Assembly (NCBI GenBank): GCA_014239575.1
Contig: JAAZYQ010000004.1
Coordinates: 7,676-56,510, forward strand
Length of the DNA: 48,835 nucleotides
Source: Gammaproteobacteria bacterium
Lineage (GTDB): Bacteria > Pseudomonadota > Gammaproteobacteria > Arenicellales > UBA868
Direction of reading: 5' to 3'
In this document: positions 9,229-18,731 of the stretch, one piece after another
Numbering within the stretch: the first letter of the stretch is position 1
Layout: every line of letters begins with the position of its first letter
Translations under genes and position numbers: made by a program
The notes under the pieces: generated by a model
What the model was told of the DNA's origin: nothing
Databases searched by the model: none
Seen by the model: the letters and a program-made list of their open reading frames with translations, nothing else

Positions 9229-10291
9229 TCTCCAGGCATTGCTCAACCACTTTGGCGGTTGCATCAGGCTGCGCAAAACGTCGGACGTTGTTTGCCATCT
9301 GCAGCAGTTGCGGCCGGTCCCGCAGAAGCCGGTCGATCTGGACAGCCATATGAGTTTCATTCATGCTGGCTGCCTCGACCACTACAGCGCCGCCACATCT
9401 AGCAAGAAACGCAGCATTGGCGCGTTGGTGATCGCCCGCCGCATAGGGATAAGGCAGTAAGATGGCGGGCAGGCCGGCAACACACAACTCACTAACGGTC
9501 ATCGCGCCTGCGCGGGCGATGACCAGATCAGCACTGCCGTAGGCTGCGCCCATATCTTCAATAAACTCGACCACACTGGCCTTAATCCCGTACTCGCCAT
9601 AAGCCTTGCACAGCTCATCAGCCTGGCCGGCGCCACACTGGTGCACGATCTCAGGCAATGGTTCATGTGTCGTCTGACTTAGCGCTCCCGGCAATACCTC
9701 ATTGAGTATGTGTGCGCCCTGGCTGCCTCCCAACACCAGCAGTCGTAAACGAGCGCCTTGCCCGAGGCCTCGCTCAGCCGGTGGTGCCAGCGCACTAATC
9801 TTCGATCGCACTGGGTTGCCAGTCCAGAGTGCATCACGACCCAAATGCGCGGTACCCTCAAAACCGCTCAGTACCTGCCGTGCGAGCGGCGCCAACAGAC
9901 GATTAGTGAATCCGCAAACAGCGTTGGCTTCGTGAATGATCAATGGCCGACGGGTCAACCAGGCCGCAACACCGCCTGGACCGGCAGCGAAACCGCCCAT
10001 GCCCAGTACCAGATCCGGCACACGCCGGCGGATCACTGCCAGCGCCTGAAACAAAGCTCGTATGAGCATTCCGGGCATAACCAATTTGCGACGCAGTGAC
10101 GTGCCAATAAAGCCTTTGACATCAAGCCATTCAATGTCGATTCCCGCGGCCGGCACGACCCGGGCCTCAAGCCCGGAGCGGGTGCCCAGCCATACCACTT
10201 GTACGCCTCGTTCGCGCAACGCGCCAGCCACGGCCAATGCCGGGTATACATGCCCACCGGTGCCACCAGCCATGATCAGCACGGTAATCAA
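9215..10291 (-). CDS. murG: UDP-N-acetylglucosamine--lipid I GlcNAc transferase MurG
   Basis: MurG is the family 28 glycosyltransferase that adds GlcNAc to lipid I on the inner face of the membrane to make lipid II. The 358-residue product has the N-terminal glycine-rich loop MAGGTGGHVYPALAVA, LGMGGFAAGPGGVAAW, the second glycine loop VLGGSQGAHILNEVLP, and the donor-site stretch DLVIARAGAMTVSELCVAGLPAILLP. The predicted start is TTG at 10291, overlapping the ftsW stop (TTGA), with a GTGGGGG stretch upstream. A GTG three codons later and an ATG at residue 7 are alternatives. Overlaps at both ends indicate translational coupling with ftsW and murC. Confidence 0.97.
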   Translation of the reverse strand: MITVLIMAGGTGGHVYPALAVAGALRERGVQVVWLGTRSGLEARVVPAAGIDIEWLDVKGFIGTSLRRKLVMPGMLIRALFQALAVIRRRVPDLVLGMGGFAAGPGGVAAWLTRRPLIIHEANAVCGFTNRLLAPLARQVLSGFEGTAHLGRDALWTGNPVRSKISALAPPAERGLGQGARLRLLVLGGSQGAHILNEVLPGALSQTTHEPLPEIVHQCGAGQADELCKAYGEYGIKASVVEFIEDMGAAYGSADLVIARAGAMTVSELCVAGLPAILLPYPYAAGDHQRANAAFLARCGGAVVVEAASMNETHMAVQIDRLLRDRPQLLQMANNVRRFAQPDATAKVVEQCLENARA

Positions 10292-11442
10292 CGTGCCCCC
10301 ACGCGAGAGGACGGCAGGCTACGGTCCACGCACAACAGTAGTCCGACAGCCAGGCAACTCATCAGCATACTGCTGCCGCCATAACTCATCAGTGGCAACG
10401 TGAGACCTTTGGTCGGTACCAAACCCAGATTGACTGCAAAATGGAACATCATCTGAAGCGCCAGGAGCAACCCAATGCCTTGGGCCACACGAGCACCAAA
10501 TAATTCGCCAGCACGGGCCGCGCGATTCGCCAGTCGAAAAACTCGCCATAGAAACAGTGAATACAAGCAAAGGAGCATCGCAACACCGATAAGCCCCAAT
10601 TCCTCGCCCACCACAGCAAGCAGAAAATCATTGCTCGCATGCGGCAGATAGAAAAGTTTTTGCACACTCGCTCCAAGGCCTACGCCCAACCACTCGCCAC
10701 TACCCAGCGCGATCAGGGCCTGCACGAGTTGGAAACCGGAACCATAGGGATCAGCCCATGGGTCGAGAAAGCTCATCACCCGCTCAAGGCGGTAGGGGGC
10801 GATCATGATCAACACGACCACTGTACAAACCGCTGCCGCAATTGCGCCGCCGATGTAACGCAAAGGGGTGCCTGCCAGAAACATCATGCCCAGAGCAACC
10901 ATCATGATCACTGCCGTGCAACCAAGATCGGGTTCCAGCAACAACAGCACACCCAGCACTCCAACAACCAGAGTCGGTTCGAGAATACTGACGCGAAAGG
11001 ATGTCACCGCCGAGGCATTGCGGACAAAATGATCGGCCAGATACAGTACGCTCAGCACCTTCACCAGTTCCGAGGGCTGAAAGCGCAGTGGCCCTAACGC
11101 GAACCAACGGGTACTGCCGTTGACCTCATGCCCCAGACCCGGCAACAGCAGCAGTACCAGCAGCACCGTACCGAAAGCCAGCAAACTCCGGCTGGACTTG
11201 CGCCACCAGTCGAGTGGCGTGCTAGCCGCAGCCAACCCAAGGCACAACCCCAGGGCAATACTAAAAAAGTGTTTTAGCAAGACGGCCAAGCCGCCAGAAA
11301 TACCGCCGCGAGTTCCGATCGCAGCAGAGAACACCATGATGGTGCTAAAGGCAAGCAGCGCCAACACTGGCAGAACAAGCAAGGGATCGAAAGGGCTGCT
11401 GGTGCGCGACCCTTGCCATGGAGTGACCGCGGGGAGTATCAC
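10288..11442 (-). CDS. ftsW: Septal peptidoglycan glycosyltransferase FtsW (SEDS family)
   Basis: FtsW is the SEDS-family peptidoglycan polymerase that works with FtsI at the septum. About ten transmembrane helices are visible. The family landmarks are FQPSELVKVLSVLYLADH, LLEPDLGCTAVIMMVALGMMFLAG, ALIALGSGEWLGVGLGASVQKLFYLPHASNDFLLAVVGEELG (read in segments) and GLVPTKGLTLPLMSYGGSSM near the C terminus. I chose the GTG at 11442 (384 residues) because it overlaps the murD stop as GTGA and has GGGAG 8-9 bases upstream. A TTG at 11469 would add nine residues and overlap murD more deeply. Confidence 0.96.
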   Translation of the reverse strand: MILPAVTPWQGSRTSSPFDPLLVLPVLALLAFSTIMVFSAAIGTRGGISGGLAVLLKHFFSIALGLCLGLAAASTPLDWWRKSSRSLLAFGTVLLVLLLLPGLGHEVNGSTRWFALGPLRFQPSELVKVLSVLYLADHFVRNASAVTSFRVSILEPTLVVGVLGVLLLLEPDLGCTAVIMMVALGMMFLAGTPLRYIGGAIAAAVCTVVVLIMIAPYRLERVMSFLDPWADPYGSGFQLVQALIALGSGEWLGVGLGASVQKLFYLPHASNDFLLAVVGEELGLIGVAMLLCLYSLFLWRVFRLANRAARAGELFGARVAQGIGLLLALQMMFHFAVNLGLVPTKGLTLPLMSYGGSSMLMSCLAVGLLLCVDRSLPSSRVGAR

Positions 11443-12809
11443 GAAATCATCTCCCGAGTCAGACGGCAAAAGATCTCGCCACGCTGTTCAAAATTATCAA
11501 ACATATCAAAACTGGCGCACCCTGGAGATAATAGAACGACATCACCGGGTTGAGCCCAGCGCGATGCAAGCGTTATCGCATGAGCAAGATCATCGGCCAG
11601 AGTCACCGGCGCGCGATCCCCAATTGCGCCGGCCAGCAATAGCCGGTCTTCGCCAATCAGTAGAACCTGGCGGGCATATAGCTGTACGGCTTCGGCCAGC
11701 GCGGTGAACTCCGCATCCTTAGACTGTCCACCAGCGATTAACACCACCGGACGCCCCATCCCAGCCAATGCTGCAACGGTAGCACCCGGATTGGTACTCT
11801 TGGAATCGTTGACCCAGGCGATCCCGTTGCGCTCCAACACCTGCTCGCAGCGGTGCGGTAGATCCCTGAAATCAGACAACGCCTGCACGCCCGACTCATC
11901 CAGCGGGTAACCGGCCAATTCAACCAGGGCGATGGCCGCAAGCGTATTTGCCAGGTTGTGGCGGCCTGTTAACGATAGTGTTTCAACCGGCAACAGTCGT
12001 TCGCTGCCGCGGACGATCCACTCACTCCCACCATCTAAGATAATTCCGTAATCAGAGCTGCTCTGTGGCGGATTCAGACCAAAGGTCACTGTGGCAAAGT
12101 CGCCTCGCAGATGTGCTCCGGCTAGCGCTGGATCATCCCTGCCCAGAACGAGATTGCACGCCCCTGGAACGATCCGTAACTTGGCATCAACATAGGACTC
12201 CATTGCCCCGTATCGATCCAGGTGATCAGGCGAGATATTAAGAATAGCCGCGACGGCACTCAAGAGTGATCTTGTAGTCTCAAGTTGAAAGCTCGATAAC
12301 TCCAACACATATAGATCGGGCTCGGGCCCTGCCAATAGCTCCAGGGCGGGACGACCGATGTTGCCGCCAACTTTGACATCAAGGCCGCAGGCTTTCAGCA
12401 ACTCCCCGACCATCGTGGTTACCGTGGTCTTGCCATTGGAGCCGGTAATACTGATTACCGGTGCCGTGCACGCACGGGCAAAGAGTTCGATATCGCCCAC
12501 AATTTCCAATCCACGCTCGGCTGCGGCTTGTAACACCGGTTGGGGCAACGCAATACCGGGGCTCACAACAGCCAGATCCTCTTCTTCCAGGGAGGATAGA
12601 TTGAACTCGCTGCAAGACACCGGTACATCAGGCCATTCACGACCGAGTGCTGCCCGATAGGGTGGCTGTTCCCGGCTATCCTGAACAGAAACCGCTACAC
12701 CGAGCTGGGCCAAATAACAGGCACTCGAATACCCCGACGCACCCAGTCCAAATACGGTGGCCCGTCGCCAGGGTGGTGTATTTGCTTTGATCGCCAAGGC
12801 TGTCTCCAC
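11439..12809 (-). CDS. murD: UDP-N-acetylmuramoyl-L-alanine--D-glutamate ligase
   Basis: MurD adds D-glutamate to UDP-MurNAc-L-Ala with ATP hydrolysis. The 456-residue product shows the nucleotide-fold motif VFGLGASGYSSACYLA, the ATP loop [18 protein letters not shown], and ELSSFQLETTRSL. NISPDHLDRYGAMESYVDAK, GRHNLANTLAAIAL and WVNDSKSTNPGATVAAL follow. The start is a GTG at 12809, seven bases after the mraY stop, with the AGG of that stop region as the likely ribosome site. The stop overlaps the ftsW start by 4 bases. Confidence 0.97.
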   Translation of the reverse strand: METALAIKANTPPWRRATVFGLGASGYSSACYLAQLGVAVSVQDSREQPPYRAALGREWPDVPVSCSEFNLSSLEEEDLAVVSPGIALPQPVLQAAAERGLEIVGDIELFARACTAPVISITGSNGKTTVTTMVGELLKACGLDVKVGGNIGRPALELLAGPEPDLYVLELSSFQLETTRSLLSAVAAILNISPDHLDRYGAMESYVDAKLRIVPGACNLVLGRDDPALAGAHLRGDFATVTFGLNPPQSSSDYGIILDGGSEWIVRGSERLLPVETLSLTGRHNLANTLAAIALVELAGYPLDESGVQALSDFRDLPHRCEQVLERNGIAWVNDSKSTNPGATVAALAGMGRPVVLIAGGQSKDAEFTALAEAVQLYARQVLLIGEDRLLLAGAIGDRAPVTLADDLAHAITLASRWAQPGDVVLLSPGCASFDMFDNFEQRGEIFCRLTREMIS

Positions 12810-12816
12810 GAATGGT

Positions 12817-13899
12817 TTACCTGATCTTCAGCGTTGCAAGCCCGATCAATACCAGGATCAGGCTGATAATCCAAAAGCGCACGGTGACCTGAGGCTCTTT
12901 CCAGCCTTTCTCTTCAAAGTGATGATGTAATGGCGCCATGCGAAAAATTCGTCGGCCCAGCAATCGGAAGGACGCTATCTGCAGTACGACCGATATCGTT
13001 TCCATAACAAAAAGGCCGCCCATGATCGCAAGTACAATCTCCTGACGTACCACCACGGCGACCGTGCCAAGCGCAGCACCCAAAGCCAGCGCACCGATGT
13101 CTCCCATAAATACCTGCGCGGGATAGGTGTTAAACCAGAGAAACCCCAAGCCCGCGCCAACCAAAGCGGCACAGAAAACCAGGGTTTCGCCCGCTCCAGG
13201 TATGAATGGAATTCCAAGGTAGTCCGAAAAAATAGCGTGTCCAGTGAGATAAGCAAACACGCCCAGTCCACCAGCCACCAGGACGCTCGGCAGTATTGCC
13301 AAACCATCCAGGCCATCGGTCAGATTCACAGCATTACTGCTTCCCGTAATGACAAACCAGGCCAGCACTACAAAACCAAAGCCCAGATCCAATGCCACGT
13401 CCTTAAATAACGGTACGATCAGTGTTGTTTCGGCGGGCAACTCAGCGGTCAGATAAAGCGCCAGCGCGGCGATAAAAGCCGCGAGGCTCTGCCAGAAAAA
13501 CTTCTGGCGCGAACCGATACCTCGTGAATTCTTGTGCGCGAGCTTCTGGTAATCATCAACCCAACCAATGACACCGAAGGCGATGCAGGTCAGCAGGGTA
13601 ATCCAGATAAAACGATTCCCAAGATCAGCCCACAACAAAGTAGAAAGAGTCACCGCAGCAAGAATCAGCACGCCACCCATCGTCGGGGTGCCGGCTTTGT
13701 CCAAGTGGGTCTGTGGGCCATCGTCCCGGATCGGTTGGCCGGCACCGATCCGCTCGAGGCGTCGGATCAACGCCGGGCCAACCATAAAACTGAAGATGAG
13801 AGCCGTCAACACGCCGCAAATTGCCCGGAACGTCAGATAGCGGAATACATTGAAGAAACTGTAATCCAGCGCCAGTTGCTCAAAAAGGCTTTTCAGCAC
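12817..13899 (-). CDS. mraY: Phospho-N-acetylmuramoyl-pentapeptide transferase
   Basis: MraY transfers phospho-MurNAc-pentapeptide to undecaprenyl phosphate, giving lipid I at the inner membrane. The 360-residue product equals the E. coli length. It keeps the family landmarks [33 protein letters not shown], the catalytic loop [33 protein letters not shown] and the histidine cluster [15 protein letters not shown]. About ten transmembrane segments are evident. The GTG start at 13899 overlaps the murF stop by 7 bases, which implies coupled translation. Confidence 0.98.
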   Translation of the reverse strand: MLKSLFEQLALDYSFFNVFRYLTFRAICGVLTALIFSFMVGPALIRRLERIGAGQPIRDDGPQTHLDKAGTPTMGGVLILAAVTLSTLLWADLGNRFIWITLLTCIAFGVIGWVDDYQKLAHKNSRGIGSRQKFFWQSLAAFIAALALYLTAELPAETTLIVPLFKDVALDLGFGFVVLAWFVITGSSNAVNLTDGLDGLAILPSVLVAGGLGVFAYLTGHAIFSDYLGIPFIPGAGETLVFCAALVGAGLGFLWFNTYPAQVFMGDIGALALGAALGTVAVVVRQEIVLAIMGGLFVMETISVVLQIASFRLLGRRIFRMAPLHHHFEEKGWKEPQVTVRFWIISLILVLIGLATLKIR

Positions 13900-15251
13900 G
13901 CAATGGCCTCATCATGGGTCACGCCGATAAGCGCATCTGCGACCACTTCCATTTGTGCGCTGCGTGACCCTTTCACCAAGACCGTCAGACCGGGACTGAG
14001 CAGCTGGCAAGCGCCATCGATCAGCGCTTGGGATGAATCGAAATGGCAGGCATTCTGGCCGAATGCCTCGGCTGTCAGGCCTGCCAACATACCGCAGGTC
14101 AACAGATGGTCAATCCCGGCATCACGAGCATGGCGGCCGGCCGCGGCATGGAAATCCTCGGCCCGCGGCCCCAGTTCTGCCATATCTCCCAGAATCAGTG
14201 CAGTCCGACCAGGCCGATTTGCCAACGCGCGGATGGCGGCTTTGAGTGAGGCGGGATTAGCATTGTAGGTATCATCAATCAGGCATGCACCGCGGGCGCC
14301 CGGGCGCAACTGCAGCCTCCCCGGCTGAGCCTTGACCAATCCCAGACCGGCACGAATGGCTGATTGGCCAGCGCCACAGGCCCAGGCAGCACTAGCGGCG
14401 GCCAACGCGTTCAATGCATTATGTCGACCCAACAGGTTAAGCCGTGCCTCGAAAGACTCTTCCGGCAAATGTATTTCGATAAGCTGGGTGTCACCTTCTC
14501 CAGTCACTTCAGCTGAAATCCGGGCCCGGTTGTCGACACCAAAGGTAATCATCTGAAAGGCTTGGCTTCGGCCAGCCCAGTAAGCCGCAAAACGATCATC
14601 GGCATTGATAATGGCGGTGGCACCATGGGTCATGCCGTGAAAGATCTCAGCCTTGGCTCGAGCCACACCAACCAGATTACCAAGTCCTTCCAGGTGTGCC
14701 GATGCCGCGTTGGTAATCAACGATACCGTTGGTCGTGCGATTCGTGAGAGATAATCAATTTCACCTGGGTGATTCATACCAATTTCAATAACGGCGAACC
14801 GGTGTTCAGGCTGCAGGCCCAGCAAAGTCAACGGTAGGCCGATGTGGTTATTGAAACTACCTGGGCTGGCATGCACTGGGCCCAATTGCCCCAGAATCGA
14901 GGAGATCATTTCCTTAACTGTGGTCTTGCCGTTACTCCCAGTCACGCCGATCACAGGTATATCGAATCGATTGCGCCAAAATCCAGCGAGTTGTCCTAGC
15001 GCTATGGTCGTATCCTTTACAACCAGGCCCGGCAGTCCACCCAGTGCGGGACGGGTAGAGATAATGGCTGCCGCGCCAGCACCGCGCGCCTGCTCGACAA
15101 AGTCATGGCCCTTGAAATTATCACCATCGAGTGCGACAAAAAGGGCGCCCGGCTGCAGCGTTCGGCTGTCGGTCGATACCGAGCTAAAGTCAGCGTCCTC
15201 GCCTGTCAATTGCCCGTCGATGACAGTGGCGATCTCTTTCAGGCTCAACAT
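13893..15251 (-). CDS. murF: UDP-N-acetylmuramoyl-tripeptide--D-alanyl-D-alanine ligase
   Basis: MurF adds the D-Ala-D-Ala dipeptide to the UDP-MurNAc tripeptide. The 452-residue product begins [17 protein letters not shown], the usual MurF opening. It shows [16 protein letters not shown], the ATP loop [16 protein letters not shown], the lysine-containing region [14 protein letters not shown], and [15 protein letters not shown] and LGDMAELG in the C-terminal domain. Its substrate D-Ala-D-Ala must come from a Ddl encoded elsewhere. The gene overlaps murE upstream and mraY downstream by 7 bases each. Confidence 0.97.
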   Translation of the reverse strand: MLSLKEIATVIDGQLTGEDADFSSVSTDSRTLQPGALFVALDGDNFKGHDFVEQARGAGAAAIISTRPALGGLPGLVVKDTTIALGQLAGFWRNRFDIPVIGVTGSNGKTTVKEMISSILGQLGPVHASPGSFNNHIGLPLTLLGLQPEHRFAVIEIGMNHPGEIDYLSRIARPTVSLITNAASAHLEGLGNLVGVARAKAEIFHGMTHGATAIINADDRFAAYWAGRSQAFQMITFGVDNRARISAEVTGEGDTQLIEIHLPEESFEARLNLLGRHNALNALAAASAAWACGAGQSAIRAGLGLVKAQPGRLQLRPGARGACLIDDTYNANPASLKAAIRALANRPGRTALILGDMAELGPRAEDFHAAAGRHARDAGIDHLLTCGMLAGLTAEAFGQNACHFDSSQALIDGACQLLSPGLTVLVKGSRSAQMEVVADALIGVTHDEAIAC

Positions 15252-16732
15252 GGCATATCTCCCAGTATGTGCTCAACAACACTTTGATCCTTGAAGGGAA
15301 TGGTCTTGCCGGCTACGATCTGACTGGTCTCGTGACCCTTGCCGGCAATCAATACCAGGTCTCCTGGAGTCGCGTGCCCAATGGCATACGCGATCGCTAG
15401 ATGCCGCTCGGGAATGGTCGCTTGGGCAGGCATGCTCATGCCTTGACCAATGTCACAAAGAATCTGCATGGGGTCTTCGTTCCGCGGGTTGTCATTGGTC
15501 AATACCACTCGATCAGCTAGACATGATGCACGCTCGCCCATTAATGCGCGCTTGCCGCGATCACGTTCACCGCCGCATCCGAAGACACACCACAACTGCC
15601 CGTCTGTATATGGACGCAGTGCCGTCAGCGCCTGGGACAAGGCTTCGGGCGAATGCGCATAATCCACAACTACCGTCGGCCTGGAGCCGCCTGAGCCAGG
15701 GCAGAATTCCAGGCGGCCCGGTATCGGCACCAGATTTGTCATCACCTGGCTGATATCTTCGGGTGAGTAACCCAGTGCCAGCAGCGTGGTTGCCACTGCC
15801 ATCAGATTGGCGGCATTGAAACGCCCACGCAAAATCGATTCAAAAGCGATCTCCCCGCTGGGGCTTGCGAGGTGCAGCGTGATCCCGCTTCGATGAACAT
15901 CTATAGCGCGGGGATATACATCGGCCTTGGCATCTTCTCCAAATGTCCACAGTTGCGCCGAAAGTCCAGAAGCGGCAAAGCGTTCACCGAAAGGGTCTGC
16001 CACGTTAATAATCACACTTTCCAGTTCACTGCGCTGGAACAGCAGTAATTTTGTCTCGGCATAACGTTCCATGCTCGCGTGATAATCAAGATGGTCGCGA
16101 CTGAGATTCGTAAAAAGCGCTGTATTGAACTCGACACCTTCGACACGGCCCTGTTCCAGCGCATGAGACGATACCTCCAGGCAGACGCTGTCAGCCCCCT
16201 GGGTTGTCAGTTCGGCAAGTTGTGCCTGCAAAGTGATGGCGTCGGGCGTAGTCAGGTCGGCGCTTTGCAAAGCACCGGAAAAGCCCCAACCGGGCGTGCC
16301 CACAAAACCGCTGCACCGACCCAACGCACTGAGCGCCTGTGTCAACAGAGATGCGCAGGTCGTTTTACCATTCGTGCCTGTCACACCAATAACGCACAAA
16401 GCACTGGAAGGTAGGCCAAAAAAACGACTGGCAATCCGTCCCACCCATTTTCTGAGATCGTCTACCGGATAACACTGTGCGGAATCTATCGGGACTGAAC
16501 CCGAACGTTCATATAACGCAACTGCGGCTCCCGACTCCAGCGCCTGGTTAATAAACACACGGCCATCGATGGCCTGCCCGGGTACAGCAAAGAACAGGCT
16601 GCCCGGACGAACCTCTCGACTGTCCAGGGTCAAATCTGAAATGGACAGAGTCTCTTGCTGTGACTCCACCTCTACGATCCCCTTGACCAGTTGGCCAAGC
16701 AGTCGCGGCGCAGGCTGCACTGATTGCATCAT
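15245..16732 (-). CDS. murE: UDP-N-acetylmuramoyl-L-alanyl-D-glutamate--2,6-diaminopimelate ligase
   Basis: MurE adds the third amino acid of the stem peptide. The 495-residue product has SDLTLDSREVRPGSLFFAVPG, the ATP loop GVTGTNGKTTCASLL, and NLSRDHLDYHASMERYAETK. The decisive specificity motif is NDNPRNEDP in the C-terminal domain: DNPR is the signature of meso-diaminopimelate-adding enzymes, whereas lysine-adding MurE lacks it. The ATG at 16732 overlaps the ftsI stop (ATGA), and a second ATG follows directly. The stop overlaps murF by 7 bases. Confidence 0.97.
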   Translation of the reverse strand: MMQSVQPAPRLLGQLVKGIVEVESQQETLSISDLTLDSREVRPGSLFFAVPGQAIDGRVFINQALESGAAVALYERSGSVPIDSAQCYPVDDLRKWVGRIASRFFGLPSSALCVIGVTGTNGKTTCASLLTQALSALGRCSGFVGTPGWGFSGALQSADLTTPDAITLQAQLAELTTQGADSVCLEVSSHALEQGRVEGVEFNTALFTNLSRDHLDYHASMERYAETKLLLFQRSELESVIINVADPFGERFAASGLSAQLWTFGEDAKADVYPRAIDVHRSGITLHLASPSGEIAFESILRGRFNAANLMAVATTLLALGYSPEDISQVMTNLVPIPGRLEFCPGSGGSRPTVVVDYAHSPEALSQALTALRPYTDGQLWCVFGCGGERDRGKRALMGERASCLADRVVLTNDNPRNEDPMQILCDIGQGMSMPAQATIPERHLAIAYAIGHATPGDLVLIAGKGHETSQIVAGKTIPFKDQSVVEHILGDMPC

Positions 16733-18465
16733 GCGCCAGTCTCTTTCCCGGCAGTATGGGAAACGATTGTGACTCCCGAATCCACTCCGGCATCAGGTCG
16801 GATCCCGTATAGGCGCAAAGCATCAGCCATAATTCGGGCGAATGCCGGCGCAGCCACTTCGCCGCCGTAGTGCTTGCCCTGAGGCTCATCAACCATGACT
16901 GCCAGCACAAAGCGCGGAGCAGATACCGGCGCGAAGCCGACGAAAAGAGACTGGTAACGATCTTCTTCGTAACCGCCTGTGGGGCTAGACTTGTGTACCG
17001 TACCGGTCTTGCCGGCCACGCGATACCCGGGAACAGCAGCCTGCCGAGCAGTACCCTGTGGGCTCACTACCTTTTCCAACAGGAAATTGATCTGCCGGGT
17101 AATGTGGGCAGACAACACCCGCTGTCCTGCGACCGGGCGGTGTTGGCGCTGAAGTGTGACCGGGCGCAGGATGCCGCCAGAGGCCAATACACTGTAGGCG
17201 CGTGCCAGCTGCACAGGCGTAGAAGATAAACCATAACCATAAGATAGGGTCGCGTGCTCACTGGGGCGCCAGCGCTCACGTTTGAGTAGACTGCCGTCTT
17301 GCTCTCCGGGGAGCTCAACTCCGGTCGGCTGACCGAAACCGACCTTCGTCAAAATGCCATATAACTCTTCGGGTGCGAGCTCCATGGCAATTTTCGCGGT
17401 ACCAATATTGCTCGACTTGATCAGCACTCCCGAAAGCGTCAGTTCACCATAGTCATGTACATCCCTGATTGGCCAACCGCCCACATAATGGATGCCAGGG
17501 CTGGTAGAGACCGGGGTGTCCATCGAGAAACGTCCACTGGCCAGCGCCATCGATAAGGTAAACGGCTTGACCGTCGATCCGGGCTCGAAAACATCTGTCA
17601 CTGATCGATTGCGAAATCTTTCCCCTGAAATATCGCTACGCTTATTGGGATTAAAGTCAGGAACATTGGCCATTGCCAATACTTCCCCGGTCTGGACGTC
17701 AAGCATTACCGCTGAAGCGCCAGCCGCGTGGTAGTCATGGGCCACCTGGGCCAGGTGTCGCTGGGCAGAAACCTGGATACGCAGGTCTAAACTCAATTGC
17801 AGGTCACGACCGTGGTACACCGGGCGGATGCTCTCAATATCCTCCACCACACGACCCTTACGGTCGCGCAATACCCGCTTGCGGCCTTCGATACCGGCAA
17901 GATGATTATCAAAGGCCCGCTCGATACCCTCTTGTCCCCGATCATCGACATCGGTGAATCCCAGCACATGGCTGGCAATTGGCCCAGCCGGGTAATAACG
18001 GCCATATTCGCGTAGAGATGACACACCGGCAATGCCCAGACTTTCAATGCGGGCCGCCTCGGCCGGGGGCAAGTGGCGACGCAAATACACAAACTCACGA
18101 TCCCGATAACGGTCCAGCAGGTTATCTATCTGATTAACACTCATAGCAAGCGCATCAGCGAGACGCGACCGGTCAGCGACGGACTGAGCCAGTGTCGGCG
18201 GATGTGCCCAAACCGCATCGAGCGGTGTGCTTACCGCCAGGACATCGCCATTGCGATCAACAATTCGCCCGCGGGCCGGCCTGACGACAATGCTGCGTAA
18301 TTGCCGTGCTGCACCTTCGGCCTGGAGTCGTGGACTGTCGAGAATCTGGACCTGGAAGGTTCGGCCCAACAGTACTGCCATACCGAGGCTCAAGATGCCC
18401 ACAACAAACCACTGGCGTGAGCGGGAGAAATTAGCAACACTGGCGGGGAGACGGGACGCAATCAC
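16729..18465 (-). CDS. ftsI: Septal D,D-transpeptidase FtsI (PBP3)
   Basis: FtsI is the class B penicillin-binding protein that cross-links septal peptidoglycan as partner of FtsW. The 578-residue product has one N-terminal transmembrane helix (about residues 19-35) and a dimerisation/pedestal domain with RPARGRIVDRNGDVLA and LGFTDVDDRGQEGIE. The transpeptidase domain has catalytic S297 in the STVK motif, SSN at 351-353 and KTG at 486-488 (GKTGTVHKS). The length is close to E. coli FtsI (588). The GTG start at 18465 overlaps the ftsL stop as GTGA. Confidence 0.97.
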   Translation of the reverse strand: MIASRLPASVANFSRSRQWFVVGILSLGMAVLLGRTFQVQILDSPRLQAEGAARQLRSIVVRPARGRIVDRNGDVLAVSTPLDAVWAHPPTLAQSVADRSRLADALAMSVNQIDNLLDRYRDREFVYLRRHLPPAEAARIESLGIAGVSSLREYGRYYPAGPIASHVLGFTDVDDRGQEGIERAFDNHLAGIEGRKRVLRDRKGRVVEDIESIRPVYHGRDLQLSLDLRIQVSAQRHLAQVAHDYHAAGASAVMLDVQTGEVLAMANVPDFNPNKRSDISGERFRNRSVTDVFEPGSTVKPFTLSMALASGRFSMDTPVSTSPGIHYVGGWPIRDVHDYGELTLSGVLIKSSNIGTAKIAMELAPEELYGILTKVGFGQPTGVELPGEQDGSLLKRERWRPSEHATLSYGYGLSSTPVQLARAYSVLASGGILRPVTLQRQHRPVAGQRVLSAHITRQINFLLEKVVSPQGTARQAAVPGYRVAGKTGTVHKSSPTGGYEEDRYQSLFVGFAPVSAPRFVLAVMVDEPQGKHYGGEVAAPAFARIMADALRLYGIRPDAGVDSGVTIVSHTAGKETGA

Positions 18466-18731
18466 TGTGCTACCTCCAACTGCACCACAACGATGTCGGT
18501 TGGCTCCGGAGTGATCATACCCAACTCTTGTCTTGCGGCCTGTTCCACCAGGTTATACCGTGACCAGGTAGCCTGTTCCAGTTGCAGGCGACCCCATTCA
18601 TCGTTCAGCCGGTCACGCAATTTTTCGGCTACGCGAACCTCTCGAAACTCAAGCCGGTTCTGATGGCGAACCACCACCACCGCCAGCGCTGAAACGAAGG
18701 TAAGCAGACTGAGAAAAGCTATCCACTTCAT
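18462..18731 (-). CDS. ftsL: Cell division protein FtsL
   Basis: FtsL is a small bitopic protein that forms the FtsQLB complex and helps activate FtsWI. The 89-residue product has a transmembrane helix at residues 2-22 (KWIAFLSLLTFVSALAVVVV) followed by a helical, coiled-coil-like periplasmic segment (FREVRVAEKLRDRLNDEWGRLQLEQATW). Primary sequence is poorly conserved in this family, so the call rests on size, topology and position between rsmH and ftsI. I prefer the ATG at 18731, which overlaps the rsmH stop as ATGA; an ATG at 18764 would add 11 residues. Confidence 0.92.
   Translation of the reverse strand: MKWIAFLSLLTFVSALAVVVVRHQNRLEFREVRVAEKLRDRLNDEWGRLQLEQATWSRYNLVEQAARQELGMITPEPTDIVVVQLEVAQ

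Noticed and set aside
13534-14268. 244-codon plus-strand open frame across mraY and murF
   Set aside because: It is a shadow of two well-supported minus-strand genes in a GC-rich stretch and encodes no recognisable domain.
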